In this document: one piece after another, positions 16,329 through 25,061 of the stretch
Position numbering within the stretch: the first letter of the stretch is position 1
How the letters are laid out: the number at the start of each line of letters is the position of its first letter
Assembly: GCA_036960375.1 (NCBI GenBank)
Contig: JBALVY010000003.1
Coordinates: 434,001 to 498,000 of the forward strand
Direction of reading: 5' to 3'
Origin: CAWVSB01 sp036960375
GTDB lineage: Bacteria; Pseudomonadota; Gammaproteobacteria; Pseudomonadales; CAWVSB01
DNA: 64,000 bases
Translations under genes and position numbers: made by a program
Notes under the pieces: generated by a model
What the model saw: the letters and a program-made list of their open reading frames with translations, nothing else
Told to the model about the DNA's origin: nothing
Databases searched by the model: none

Positions 16329-16994
16329 TTACACTAACTGCATCACTGCCAGCAATACTACAGCCAGAGCGATGGAGGAATGAATTACACCGCGTATGGT
16401 AGTGATAGGGCCGGTCTTACCAAATAGACCATTGGCCTCTACCGCCACGACAATAATAAGCGCAAGCCAGATACCCAGGCTAGGGCTGCTCGTGACTAAA
16501 CTATTGGAGTGATCCAGCACACTGCCAGCGTTGCCTGCGCCATGTGGAGAACCCATCATACCCAACAACATGGGGATAGACAGCAGCGTATTGGTGCGCG
16601 AAGCAAGTCCTGCTTTGGCTGCAGAGGAAGGGCCGTCGCCTTCTTTTAAGCCGAGGACAATCTGTTGCTTGGGCCAGATAACTAGCCAAACATTCAGGAA
16701 CATAAATGTACCAGCCAGCGCGCCCATCAGGATGTAGCCGTCAATACCATTGCTTTGACGAATGCCGATCAGCAATACAACACCGGTAATAAAGGTGAAC
16801 ATTGCACCCCAGCGGAACCACCACAAAGCGCGTGGGGCCAGCTTTTTAATTGCATCAGCTTTGGCGTCAGCCTCGGCTTCCTTGAAGTATTCTGTTTGTA
16901 CGAAGTTGAAGTAATAGAGCATACCGATCCACGTCACGCCGAATAAGACGTGTGCTATACGGAAAAGTAAATCCATCGAAATAAAGTCTCCCAT
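16329..16994 (-). CDS. PuuD-like integral membrane protein (urate hydroxylase membrane domain, DUF989)
   Basis: 221 residues, about six membrane helices. It begins with DLLFRIAHVLFGVTWIGMLYYFNFVQ, which is the signature of the membrane domain of PuuD urate oxidases, then LAPRALWWFRWGAMFTFITG, a Trp- and Pro-bearing helix and IRGVIHSSIALAVVLLAVMQ at the end. Full PuuD has a C-terminal cytochrome c domain, which is absent here: no CxxCH is present. No purine-degradation genes are nearby. GGAGGG precedes the ATG by five bases. It may be a quinol- or heme-linked membrane protein of other function. Confidence 0.75.
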   Translation of the reverse strand: MGDFISMDLLFRIAHVLFGVTWIGMLYYFNFVQTEYFKEAEADAKADAIKKLAPRALWWFRWGAMFTFITGVVLLIGIRQSNGIDGYILMGALAGTFMFLNVWLVIWPKQQIVLGLKEGDGPSSAAKAGLASRTNTLLSIPMLLGMMGSPHGAGNAGSVLDHSNSLVTSSPSLGIWLALIIVVAVEANGLFGKTGPITTIRGVIHSSIALAVVLLAVMQLV

Positions 16995-17192
16995 AAGACC
17001 CTCCTGTTTTGGGTGATATACTTGCTGTTTTTGTAGAGCTCAGGCTATATCCTGATACTGCGGATAATAGTATAGTTTTCATCAACACTACGCAGTAGTT
17101 TTTGCTGATTTCTTGCGAATAGGCCCCGATAGTGTGTTTTTAGAAGAATATCATTACAAATAGTATGCTAATTACTGAGGAAAAATAACATC

Positions 17193-17990
17193 ATGCGAGC
17201 AGATCGCGATCACGAACCTTTGGAAAATATGTCTGCCCTGACTGCCGATAGAGGCGATGCTTCTTCATCAAGAAGACCGTCTGAGCCCGTCTCGCCCAGA
17301 CCAACGGCGAGCAGCGGCAGCTGGCCTCTGCGTATCGTTATTGTCATAGCCATTTTGGCTGCCGTGGCGTTAGCCATATGGATAGCCGAACTGCAAAAGC
17401 AATTACAGACGTCGGAGTCTATGTTGGCTCAATATCAGACCAATATGGAAATGCTGGAAAAGCGTTTGTCTATTACTGATGAAAGTATGAGTCAGGCAGA
17501 TTCGATGGCCGATGACAGAATTAAAATGAGCAATGATCGTATAGAAGCTCTGGACGCCGAAGTACGAAAGTTGTGGGACAATGTTTGGAAGAAGGCCAAA
17601 GCTGACCTTGCGAGTCACGACAAGGCTATTAAGCAGCTTCGCAATGGTGTAGGCGGTCTGGATAAAAACGTCAAAAAGCTGGATGGTAATATACAAAGTA
17701 CAAACAAGCAGTTTGCAGCGTTTCAGCTATCGGTCAGTGCACTGGGAGAGCAGGTAGAGCTTGCCGGTGACAACGCCTCTCAAATTGCTGCGCTTCAACA
17801 TAGCCTCACACAGACACGTCAGCAATTGCAAGTGGCTCGCAGTGAAAACAAAGCCTTGAAATCTACAGATCAGAAATTGGCCAAACGCTTAAAAGAGTCT
17901 GAAGAATGGGTTGATTCCTTTAATGCCTGGCGCAAGACAGTGAATCGTGATTTACAAAATATACAGGGTGGAACAACCGGCCTGCAGTAA
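17193..17990 (+). CDS. Single-pass membrane protein with long periplasmic or cytoplasmic coiled coil
   Basis: 265 residues. A polar, Ser/Pro-rich N-terminal 45 residues is followed by a transmembrane helix at about 48-69 (LRIVIVIAILAAVALAIWIA), then an almost continuous heptad-like region to the C-terminus (LQKQLQTSESMLAQYQTNME, DKNVKKLDGNIQSTNKQF, LRNGVGGL). I do not recognise a named family; the design is that of a membrane-tethered coiled coil. It is 75 bases upstream of fumarase, with a hairpin between, and divergent from the PuuD-like gene. Confidence 0.8.
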   Translation: MRADRDHEPLENMSALTADRGDASSSRRPSEPVSPRPTASSGSWPLRIVIVIAILAAVALAIWIAELQKQLQTSESMLAQYQTNMEMLEKRLSITDESMSQADSMADDRIKMSNDRIEALDAEVRKLWDNVWKKAKADLASHDKAIKQLRNGVGGLDKNVKKLDGNIQSTNKQFAAFQLSVSALGEQVELAGDNASQIAALQHSLTQTRQQLQVARSENKALKSTDQKLAKRLKESEEWVDSFNAWRKTVNRDLQNIQGGTTGLQ

Positions 17991-18010
17991 AAATACGAAA
18001 CAATTAGGTG

Positions 18011-18037
18011 TATAATATCCGCCCGCTTTATGCGGGC
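18011..18037 (+). promoter_or_regulatory. TATAAT box and leader hairpin before fumarase
   Basis: TATAAT at 18011-18016 is followed by a hairpin GCCCGC-TTTAT-GCGGGC (18021-18037) in what would be the 5' leader of the fumarase mRNA. No good -35 box was found at 16-18 bases. The hairpin could equally end the upstream transcript, though it lacks a U run. Confidence 0.35.
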
Positions 18038-18065
18038 GTTATTGCATTAAAATCAGGAGTGTTCC

Positions 18066-19580
18066 ATGACGATTATTAGCAAAGACGACATGATTACCAG
18101 TGTCGCCGATAGCCTGCAGTTTATATCCTATTATCATCCGGTAGATTTCATTCAGGCTGTTCATGCTGCCTATGAAAGAGAGGAATCGCCTGCAGCAAAA
18201 GATGCCATGGCTCAAATTCTGATTAATTCACGTATGTGCGCGGAAGGTCATCGGCCGATTTGTCAGGATACTGGTATTGTATCGGTATTTGTTAACGTGG
18301 GAATGGATGTCCAGTGGGACAGTGATATTAGTGTCGACGATATGATTAACGAAGGAGTACGCCGAGCCTATGGCTTACCGGAGAATATACTCCGTGCCTC
18401 TGTTCTCGAAGACCCTGACGGCGCGCGACGCAATACTGGCGATAATACGCCGGCCGTTATCAATTACAAAATTGTACCGGGTAATACCGTCGATGTGCAT
18501 GTTGCAGCCAAAGGTGGTGGTTCCGAGGCAAAATCTAAATTTGCCATGCTTAACCCCTCTGATTCTGTGGTGGAGTGGGTGTTGAAAATGTTGCCGACCA
18601 TGGGTGCAGGTTGGTGTCCACCGGGAATGCTGGGGATAGGTATTGGTGGAACGGCTGAAAAAGCGATGTTAATCGCCAAAGAATCCCTGCTGGAGCCGAT
18701 TGATATTCAAGACTTACAGGCCCGAGGCGCGAGTAATCGGGCAGAGGAGCTGCGACTGGAGTTGTATGAAAAGGTGAACGCACTGGGTATTGGTGCCCAG
18801 GGTTTGGGCGGCTTAACTACCGTCGTTGATGTCAAAGTAAAAGACTTTCCTTCACATGCTGCCAATAAGGCTGTAGCCATTATTCCTAATTGTGCAGCTA
18901 CACGTCACGCGCATTTTGTTCTGGATGGCTCCGGTCCTAGTCTGCAAACACCACCGAGCCTGGAAGACTGGCCAGAAATCACCTGGGAGGTTGGCGCTGC
19001 GCGCCGAGTAAACCTGGATGATATCAGCAAGGACGATATTGCTGAATGGAAATCCGGAGAGACGGTATTATTGTCCGGTAAATTGCTGACCGGTCGTGAT
19101 GCCGCGCACAAACGCTTGGCGGATATGATTAGCAATGGTGAAGAGCTGCCAGTGGACTTTACCAACAGGTTTATTTATTACGTCGGTCCAGTAGACCCCA
19201 TTAACGATGAGGTAGTTGGTCCTGCGGGCCCAACCACGGCTACTCGGATGGATAAATTTACTCGTATGATGCTTGAACAAACCGGTCTCATCGGTATGGT
19301 CGGCAAGGCTGAACGGGGTGATGCCGCGATAGAGGCAATTAAAGACAACAAGGCCGTCTACCTGATGGCGGTCGGCGGTTCAGCCTATTTGGTATCGAAG
19401 GCGATTAAAGCGTCTAAAGTAGTAGCCTTTGAAGACCTGGGTATGGAAGCTATTTATGAATTTGTAGTAGAGGATATGCCTGTCACTGTTGCAGTCGATG
19501 TGAATGGAGAGTCTGTTCACAAGACTGGCCCGGCAATCTGGCAGTCTATCATTGAAGAACACGCGCTGGAGGTTCAATGA
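18066..19580 (+). CDS. fumA: Fumarate hydratase, class I (iron-sulfur)
   Basis: 504 residues, the one-chain class I fumarase that hydrates fumarate to malate in the TCA cycle with an oxygen-sensitive 4Fe-4S cluster. The N-terminal alpha part has GHRPICQDTGIVSVFVNVG, whose Cys is a cluster ligand, then NTGDNTPAVI, KGGGSEAKSKFAMLNP and GIGGTAEKAM. The C-terminal beta part has TGRDAAHKR, YYVGPVDP and VGPAGPTTATRMDKFT. The Cys in GWCPPG and NCAAT also look conserved. AGGAG lies seven bases before the start. The stop overlaps the next start (ATGA). Confidence 0.95.
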   Translation: MTIISKDDMITSVADSLQFISYYHPVDFIQAVHAAYEREESPAAKDAMAQILINSRMCAEGHRPICQDTGIVSVFVNVGMDVQWDSDISVDDMINEGVRRAYGLPENILRASVLEDPDGARRNTGDNTPAVINYKIVPGNTVDVHVAAKGGGSEAKSKFAMLNPSDSVVEWVLKMLPTMGAGWCPPGMLGIGIGGTAEKAMLIAKESLLEPIDIQDLQARGASNRAEELRLELYEKVNALGIGAQGLGGLTTVVDVKVKDFPSHAANKAVAIIPNCAATRHAHFVLDGSGPSLQTPPSLEDWPEITWEVGAARRVNLDDISKDDIAEWKSGETVLLSGKLLTGRDAAHKRLADMISNGEELPVDFTNRFIYYVGPVDPINDEVVGPAGPTTATRMDKFTRMMLEQTGLIGMVGKAERGDAAIEAIKDNKAVYLMAVGGSAYLVSKAIKASKVVAFEDLGMEAIYEFVVEDMPVTVAVDVNGESVHKTGPAIWQSIIEEHALEVQ

Positions 19581-19927
19581 ACGATCTGACCGAGCAGGTG
19601 TGTGAAGCATGTCGTATCGATGCGCCGCGAGTATCGTCATCTGAGCTGTCTGCGATGCTAGAGCAAATACCCCAATGGGCAGTGGTAAAAGAAGAAGGCG
19701 TTAGTCAATTGCAAAGGGCGTATCAATTCCCCTCTTTTGTTGCTGCTTTGGACTTTACTAACCAGGTAGGAGCTTTGGCAGAAAAAGAAGATCATCATCC
19801 TGCCTTACTCACCGAATGGGGTAGGGTCACCATTCGCTGGTGGACGCATAAGATTAAGGGCCTACATAAAAACGACTTTATCTGTGCGGCAAAAACTGAT
19901 GTGCTATATGCCAGTCGGCAAGACTGA
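19577..19927 (+). CDS. phhB: 4a-hydroxytetrahydrobiopterin dehydratase (pterin-4a-carbinolamine dehydratase)
   Basis: 116 residues of the PCD/DCoH family. The active-site motif EKEDHHPALLTEWGRVTIRW, with the paired histidines, is followed by WTHKIKGLHKNDF. PhhB regenerates the pterin cofactor of phenylalanine hydroxylase, and many bacteria have it without the hydroxylase, where it may have a role in other pterin chemistry. The four-base overlap with fumarase indicates co-translation, although the two have no metabolic link that I know of. Confidence 0.94.
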   Translation: MNDLTEQVCEACRIDAPRVSSSELSAMLEQIPQWAVVKEEGVSQLQRAYQFPSFVAALDFTNQVGALAEKEDHHPALLTEWGRVTIRWWTHKIKGLHKNDFICAAKTDVLYASRQD

Positions 19928-19963
19928 AAATAGATCAGATTGGTACCATAGGGAAGGCTAGGT

Positions 19964-21391
19964 ATGGCAACATTTTATTGGCATGATTATGAAACTTTTG
20001 GGACTGATCCTTCTCGCGATCGGCCCTGTCAATTTGCGGGTATCCGTACCGACTTCGAACTCAATATTATTGGCGAGCCCCTGGTGGAATATTGTCGACC
20101 TGCGGCCGATTTTTTGCCGCAGCCGATGGCCTGCTTGATTACTGGCATTACCCCACAGCTTGCGCTGCAGAAAGGTTTGCCAGAGGCGGATTTCATTCGC
20201 CAGATTCATCAGGAGTTATCGCAACCTGGTACCTGTGGTGTGGGTTATAACAGTATTCGTTTTGATGATGAAGTCACCCGTTATACTTTGTTTCGCAACT
20301 TCTATGACCCTTACGCAAGGGAGTGGCAAAATGGCAATTCCCGCTGGGATTTGATTGATGTAGTGCGATTGACCTACGCTTTGCGTCCAGAGGGGATCAA
20401 TTGGCCGACTCGAGAAGACGGCAGTCCAAGCTTTAAATTGGAGCAGTTAACTCATGCCAATGGGATAGAGCAACAAGGAGCCCACGACGCACTGGTTGAT
20501 GTTAAAGCGACCATTGAGCTGGCACGATTGATTCGCAAACATCAGCCGAAACTATTTGATTACGCACTGTCCTTGCGAAGTAAACGGGACGTTGCCGGAT
20601 TGATCGATATCCCTTCGCGTAAGCCGCTATTACATATATCTTCCCGTTTCCCTGCCAGCCATGGCTGCGCAGCACTTGTCGTGCCGCTGGCTAAGCATCC
20701 CCGAAATAGTAATGGGGTGATTATGGCGAATCTCAGCCAGGATCCGGCAAGCTGGATCGGTTTATCCGTCGAGGAAATTCAGCGCCGACTATTCACGCGA
20801 AGCTCCGACTTAGCCGAGGGGGAAGAGCGGATAGGTTTAAAAACAGTACATCTAAACCGCAGTCCGATGTTGGCGCCGGCAAAAATGTTGGATGAAGTCC
20901 AGGCGCAGCGGCATCACATCGACCTAGCTGCTTGCCGCAGGCATTGGCAGGCGTGGAAAGCTATGGATGCAGGGGTTTTAGCTAAAGTGGTTGAGGCTAT
21001 GGATAGCGTGCCTGTACCTCGTGCTGATGTAGACAGCCAGCTCTACGGTGATTTTATTCCAGACGCAGATAAAAATCTGCTATTACAAGTTCGACAATCG
21101 ACTCCAGAAGAATTGTCGCGCGGACCTTTGCCATTCAGTGATAAACGTTTACCAGAGATTTTGTTTCGCTATCGGGCCAGGAATTGGCCCGAGACCCTCT
21201 CTGAAGAAGAGGCAGAACACTGGCAAGAGCATTGTTTTCAGCGAGTGACAGATCCGGAAGCAGGAGCAAGCATCGTGATGGATAATTTTAATGCTGAAAT
21301 CGAGCAACTGCTGCAAAAGCCGGAATTGGATGACCACAGCAGGTCGGTGTTGCAAGCGCTGCAACAATATGGCGATCAACTATTGGCTTAA
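19964..21391 (+). CDS. sbcB: Exodeoxyribonuclease I
   Basis: 475 residues, as for E. coli ExoI. It digests single-stranded DNA 3' to 5' in mismatch repair and recombination. The DEDDh exonuclease motifs are FYWHDYETFGTDP (D8, E10), GYNSIRFDDEV and GAHDALVDVKATIELARLI. The SH3-like and C-terminal domains follow, with VHLNRSPMLAPA and the ExoI pattern FRYRARNWPETL. It follows the pterin dehydratase after 36 bases on the same strand. Confidence 0.96.
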   Translation: MATFYWHDYETFGTDPSRDRPCQFAGIRTDFELNIIGEPLVEYCRPAADFLPQPMACLITGITPQLALQKGLPEADFIRQIHQELSQPGTCGVGYNSIRFDDEVTRYTLFRNFYDPYAREWQNGNSRWDLIDVVRLTYALRPEGINWPTREDGSPSFKLEQLTHANGIEQQGAHDALVDVKATIELARLIRKHQPKLFDYALSLRSKRDVAGLIDIPSRKPLLHISSRFPASHGCAALVVPLAKHPRNSNGVIMANLSQDPASWIGLSVEEIQRRLFTRSSDLAEGEERIGLKTVHLNRSPMLAPAKMLDEVQAQRHHIDLAACRRHWQAWKAMDAGVLAKVVEAMDSVPVPRADVDSQLYGDFIPDADKNLLLQVRQSTPEELSRGPLPFSDKRLPEILFRYRARNWPETLSEEEAEHWQEHCFQRVTDPEAGASIVMDNFNAEIEQLLQKPELDDHSRSVLQALQQYGDQLLA

Positions 21392-21471
21392 TGCGGCTAA
21401 ACCTCGCTGGCTAAGGTTCCCCACCACAGGTAATATGCTCGACAGAGATTAGTCGCAATAGGGAGAGTAGA

Positions 21472-22482
21472 GTGAAGTTTGCTGGCAGTCACATATTGAG
21501 CATCGAGCAGTTTCAAAAAGCAGATATTCTTCGCATTTTTGATGTCGCTGATTCGATGGAGCCCTATGCGCTGCGTCAGCGAATGACTAAGGTACTTGAC
21601 GGCGCCATTTTGGGGAGCATGTTCTTTGAACCCAGCACCAGAACCCGAGTTAGCTTTGGTTGTGCTTTTAATTTATTAGGTGGAGAAGTCAGGGAAACCA
21701 CCGGTTTCGAGAATACCGCCATCGCCAAAGGCGAGTCACTACATGATACTGCCAGGGTCCTAAGTGGTTATAGTGATGCTATTGTGATGCGTCATCCACA
21801 GGAGGGCTCGGTAGCCGAATTTGCCAGCGCCAGCCGGGTGCCGGTTTTGAATGGTGGTGATGGTGCAAATGAGCATCCCACCCAGGCTTTACTTGATCTT
21901 TATACTATTCGGAAAGAGTTAAAAAGTCAGGGTAAGGGCATCGATGGTTTACGTATTGCGCTTATCGGCGATTTAAAATTCGGTCGTACGGTCCATTCGA
22001 TCTGTAAGCTATTGACGCTTTTTAAAAATATCCACATAACGCTGATTTCACCACAGGAGCTTGCGATGCCGGCAGTATTGGTTGAACAGTTGCGGGTAAG
22101 TGGTCATACGGTAGTAGAGTCCGAACGACTTGAAGACAGTATAGCTAAAGTAGATATAGCCTATTCTACCCGTATTCAGGAAGAGCGCTTTGGTAGTAAG
22201 GAAGAAGCAAATTTGTACCGCGGTCGCTTCCGTTTGAATCAGGCGATATATACAGAATTCTGTGATCCCAATACGGTCATCATGCATCCTCTACCAAGGG
22301 ATTCGCGGCTGGAGGCAAACGAACTGGATAGCGATCTCGACAATAACCCCAATTTGGCTATATTCCGCCAGGCGGATAATGGCGTGCTGGTTAGAATGGC
22401 CTTATTTACTCTGTTGTTTGATGTAGTCGATTTGGTTGATAAATATTCCTCCGATATACATTGGTATTCTCACCGTCGATAG
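21472..22482 (+). CDS. pyrB: Aspartate carbamoyltransferase catalytic chain
   Basis: 336 residues, starting at a GTG with GGGAGAG seven bases upstream. The carbamoyl-phosphate site is SMFFEPSTRTRVSFG, the aspartate loop HPLPRDSRLEANELD, with GDGANEHPTQALLDL between. The enzyme starts pyrimidine synthesis. It is about 25 residues longer than E. coli PyrB and resembles the longer Shewanella-type chain. Neither the regulatory chain (pyrI) nor an inactive dihydroorotase partner is adjacent, so its oligomeric state cannot be told here. Confidence 0.95.
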   Translation: MKFAGSHILSIEQFQKADILRIFDVADSMEPYALRQRMTKVLDGAILGSMFFEPSTRTRVSFGCAFNLLGGEVRETTGFENTAIAKGESLHDTARVLSGYSDAIVMRHPQEGSVAEFASASRVPVLNGGDGANEHPTQALLDLYTIRKELKSQGKGIDGLRIALIGDLKFGRTVHSICKLLTLFKNIHITLISPQELAMPAVLVEQLRVSGHTVVESERLEDSIAKVDIAYSTRIQEERFGSKEEANLYRGRFRLNQAIYTEFCDPNTVIMHPLPRDSRLEANELDSDLDNNPNLAIFRQADNGVLVRMALFTLLFDVVDLVDKYSSDIHWYSHRR

Positions 22483-22677
22483 CACTACAGGTTTTCACTA
22501 TGGATACACCTGAGTTCGAGGTATTGCAGCGTGATATTGACTACGACGGATTTTTTTAGCGTTGATAATACCCATACAATAATCGCATTACAGTGGCTTG
22601 CGTTAAATTATCAACAATTGGTGTAAGTTATTTGTTGTCCTGGCTAAGGGCATTTTACAAATCCCAGAGGACCTGGT

Positions 22678-24258
22678 TTGGACGATAAAGAAGTAAAAGA
22701 CGCTCCTGTCGGGCTGCTGCGCTCCAGCGCTTTGGTCGGCCTGATGACTATGCTGTCGCGGGTATTGGGTTTGTTACGGGATGTGGCTTTGGCAACTTAT
22801 CTTGGGGCTGCGGCCAACGCGGATGCGTTTTTTATTGCTTTCAAAATACCTAATTTTCTTCGTCGTTTGTTTGCTGAAGGTGCCTTTTCTCAAGCATTTG
22901 TGCCAGTCCTGTCGGAATATCGCACATTGCAGCCTCATGCCGCTGTTCAGTTATTGGTTAATAAGGTAGCAGCCAGTCTAGGCGGAAGTGTGCTCATGCT
23001 AACCGGGTTGGTGGTTATGGGGGCTCCGTGGGTGGTCTATGTTTTTGCTCCCGGTTTTAGTGACGAACCAGAAAAGCTCGAACTGACAGCCTCATTATTA
23101 CGTATAACCTTCCCCTATCTGGCGATGATTTCTTTGGCGGGATTCGGTGGCGCCATTCTTAACAGTTACGGTCGATTTGCCATTCCGGCCATTACGCCTG
23201 TACTGCTGAACTTAAGTCTTATTGGCGCAGCAGTTTGGTTCGCACCGCACGTGACCGAGCCAACCTTTGCCCTGGCCTGGGGAGTTTTTGTCGCCGGTTG
23301 TGCGCAGTTATTATTCCAGCTGCCATTTTTGTATCGTCTGGAATTATTACCCAAACCGCAATGGGATTGGGGTGATGAGGGCGTCAAGCGTATTCTTAAG
23401 CTGATGGTTCCCGCGATGTTTGGTGTATCCGTCAGCCAAATAAACCTGCTGCTAGATACCGTATTAGCATCGTTCTTGCCTACCGGTAGCGTGTCCTGGC
23501 TATATTTTTCCGATCGTCTTTCGGAACTGCCGCTAGGCGTTTTTGCAATTGCGGTTTCCACCGTTATTCTTCCCAGCCTGTCGCGCGATCATGCTGGTGC
23601 TGACAGCAACAAGTTCAGCGCTACGCTGGATTGGGCCATTCGAATGGTGGCCCTGATAGCGCTGCCAGCGATGGTGGCGCTGGTGGTGTTGGCTGAACCC
23701 ATTCTTATGACTTTGTTTCAGTATGGAGAAATGAATGGTCGCGATGTCGCCATGTCTGCACTTAGTTTACGTGCCTATGCGGTAGGGCTATTGGCGTTTA
23801 TGCTGATTAAGGTTTTGGCCCCTGGATATTATTCTCGACAGGATACTGCAACACCGGTGCGTATCGGTATCTATGCTATGGCCGCCAATATGGTGCTTAA
23901 TATTGTGCTGGTAGTGCCTTTGCATATGTACTACCAGGTGGGTCACGTGGGTCTCGCTTTGGCGACGTCGCTGGCAGCTTGGCTTAACGCCATATTACTG
24001 TGGCGTGGGCTAGTAAAAAAATCCTTGTATATCAGACAGCCGGGTTTTATTTCTCATTTAGGGAAGTTGCTGACGGCAGTAGTGGTTATGACTTTAGGTT
24101 TGTGGATGATGATGCCATTACTTGGCGATCTTCTAGCACAAGCGTGGTGGCAGCGCTCAATGTTATTGTTAGCCGTGTGCGCAGTAGGAGCGATAATGTA
24201 TTTCCTTTGCTTGTTTATACTGGGGCTGCGCCCGCGTAATTTGTCTGCGCCTGGCTGA
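22678..24258 (+). CDS. murJ: Lipid II flippase MurJ
   Basis: 526 residues with about 14 membrane helices (MVF family). The start is a TTG with AGAGGA eight bases upstream; the next ATG would remove the conserved N-terminal segment SALVGLMTMLSRVLGLLRD. Other family marks are GAAANADAFFIAFKIPNFLR, AEGAFSQAFVPVLSEYR and ISQ-like SVSQINLLLDTVLAS. MurJ flips lipid II across the inner membrane for cell-wall synthesis. In many gammaproteobacteria it sits next to ribF and ileS; here those genes are 29 kb away. Confidence 0.96.
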   Translation: MDDKEVKDAPVGLLRSSALVGLMTMLSRVLGLLRDVALATYLGAAANADAFFIAFKIPNFLRRLFAEGAFSQAFVPVLSEYRTLQPHAAVQLLVNKVAASLGGSVLMLTGLVVMGAPWVVYVFAPGFSDEPEKLELTASLLRITFPYLAMISLAGFGGAILNSYGRFAIPAITPVLLNLSLIGAAVWFAPHVTEPTFALAWGVFVAGCAQLLFQLPFLYRLELLPKPQWDWGDEGVKRILKLMVPAMFGVSVSQINLLLDTVLASFLPTGSVSWLYFSDRLSELPLGVFAIAVSTVILPSLSRDHAGADSNKFSATLDWAIRMVALIALPAMVALVVLAEPILMTLFQYGEMNGRDVAMSALSLRAYAVGLLAFMLIKVLAPGYYSRQDTATPVRIGIYAMAANMVLNIVLVVPLHMYYQVGHVGLALATSLAAWLNAILLWRGLVKKSLYIRQPGFISHLGKLLTAVVVMTLGLWMMMPLLGDLLAQAWWQRSMLLLAVCAVGAIMYFLCLFILGLRPRNLSAPG

Positions 24259-24293
24259 ATACATATTCGAAACAATGTTTGAGAGAGGTCTAA

Positions 24294-25061
24294 GTGAAAC
24301 TCAATTATCAATCGACCGGCGCTGGTGAAGTCGTTATTTTGATGCACGGTGTTTTTGGTTCTTTAAGTAACCTGGCTAGCGTGGGTAGAGCTCTGGCTAC
24401 CGATTACCGTGTACTTGCAGTCGATTTACGTAACCATGGTTTATCAGCACATGATGAAGTGATGAACTATCAGGTAATGGCTGCCGACATCGTTGAGCTG
24501 ATGGATGACTTATCCGTCGATAAGGCCTATTTGCTGGGTCACTCGATGGGTGGAAAAGTTGGTATGCAGATAGCACTTAATTATCCTTCCCGCGTCTCAG
24601 GGCTGATTGTAGGTGATATAGCACCTGTGACTTATGCCGCCAGCCATGATGTGGTTATAGATGGTTTGCGGGCGCTGGTAGATGCCTCGTTGGAATCTAG
24701 AAAGCAGGCAAATGAAATTCTCTCCGGCTTTGTAAAAGAAGAAGGCGTGCGCGGTTTTTTGCTAAAAAATCTATATAGAACGGAAGGCGGCTCGTTCAGT
24801 TTACGACTAAATCTGGATGCGGTAGAAGCCAGTTATTACGATTATCTAAGCTTAGCTCCTGTAGGCACTCCCTACACTGGGCCCGTGTTGTTTATTAAAG
24901 GAGAAAATTCGGCCTATATTCAGGAAAAACATCGCGAAGCCGTATCGGCATTATTTCCCCAGGCGGAATTGAAAATAATTTCTGATACGGGTCATTGGTT
25001 ACACGCAGAAAAGCCGGACAGTTTTAACCGTTTGGTTGGGCAGTTTTTAAAGCAAGCTTAG
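24294..25061 (+). CDS. Alpha/beta hydrolase, YbfF-like esterase
   Basis: 255 residues starting at a GTG with GAGAGG upstream. It has the HG oxyanion stretch (VVILMHGVFGSLSNL), the nucleophile elbow GHSMGGKVGMQ (Ser in G-H-S-M-G), VDLRNHGLSAH, and the catalytic His in ISDTGHWLHAEKP. This fits the YbfF acyl-CoA or short-chain esterase group. The natural substrate is unknown. It follows murJ by 35 bases and its stop overlaps the end of holA on the other strand by four bases. Confidence 0.88.
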   Translation: MKLNYQSTGAGEVVILMHGVFGSLSNLASVGRALATDYRVLAVDLRNHGLSAHDEVMNYQVMAADIVELMDDLSVDKAYLLGHSMGGKVGMQIALNYPSRVSGLIVGDIAPVTYAASHDVVIDGLRALVDASLESRKQANEILSGFVKEEGVRGFLLKNLYRTEGGSFSLRLNLDAVEASYYDYLSLAPVGTPYTGPVLFIKGENSAYIQEKHREAVSALFPQAELKIISDTGHWLHAEKPDSFNRLVGQFLKQA

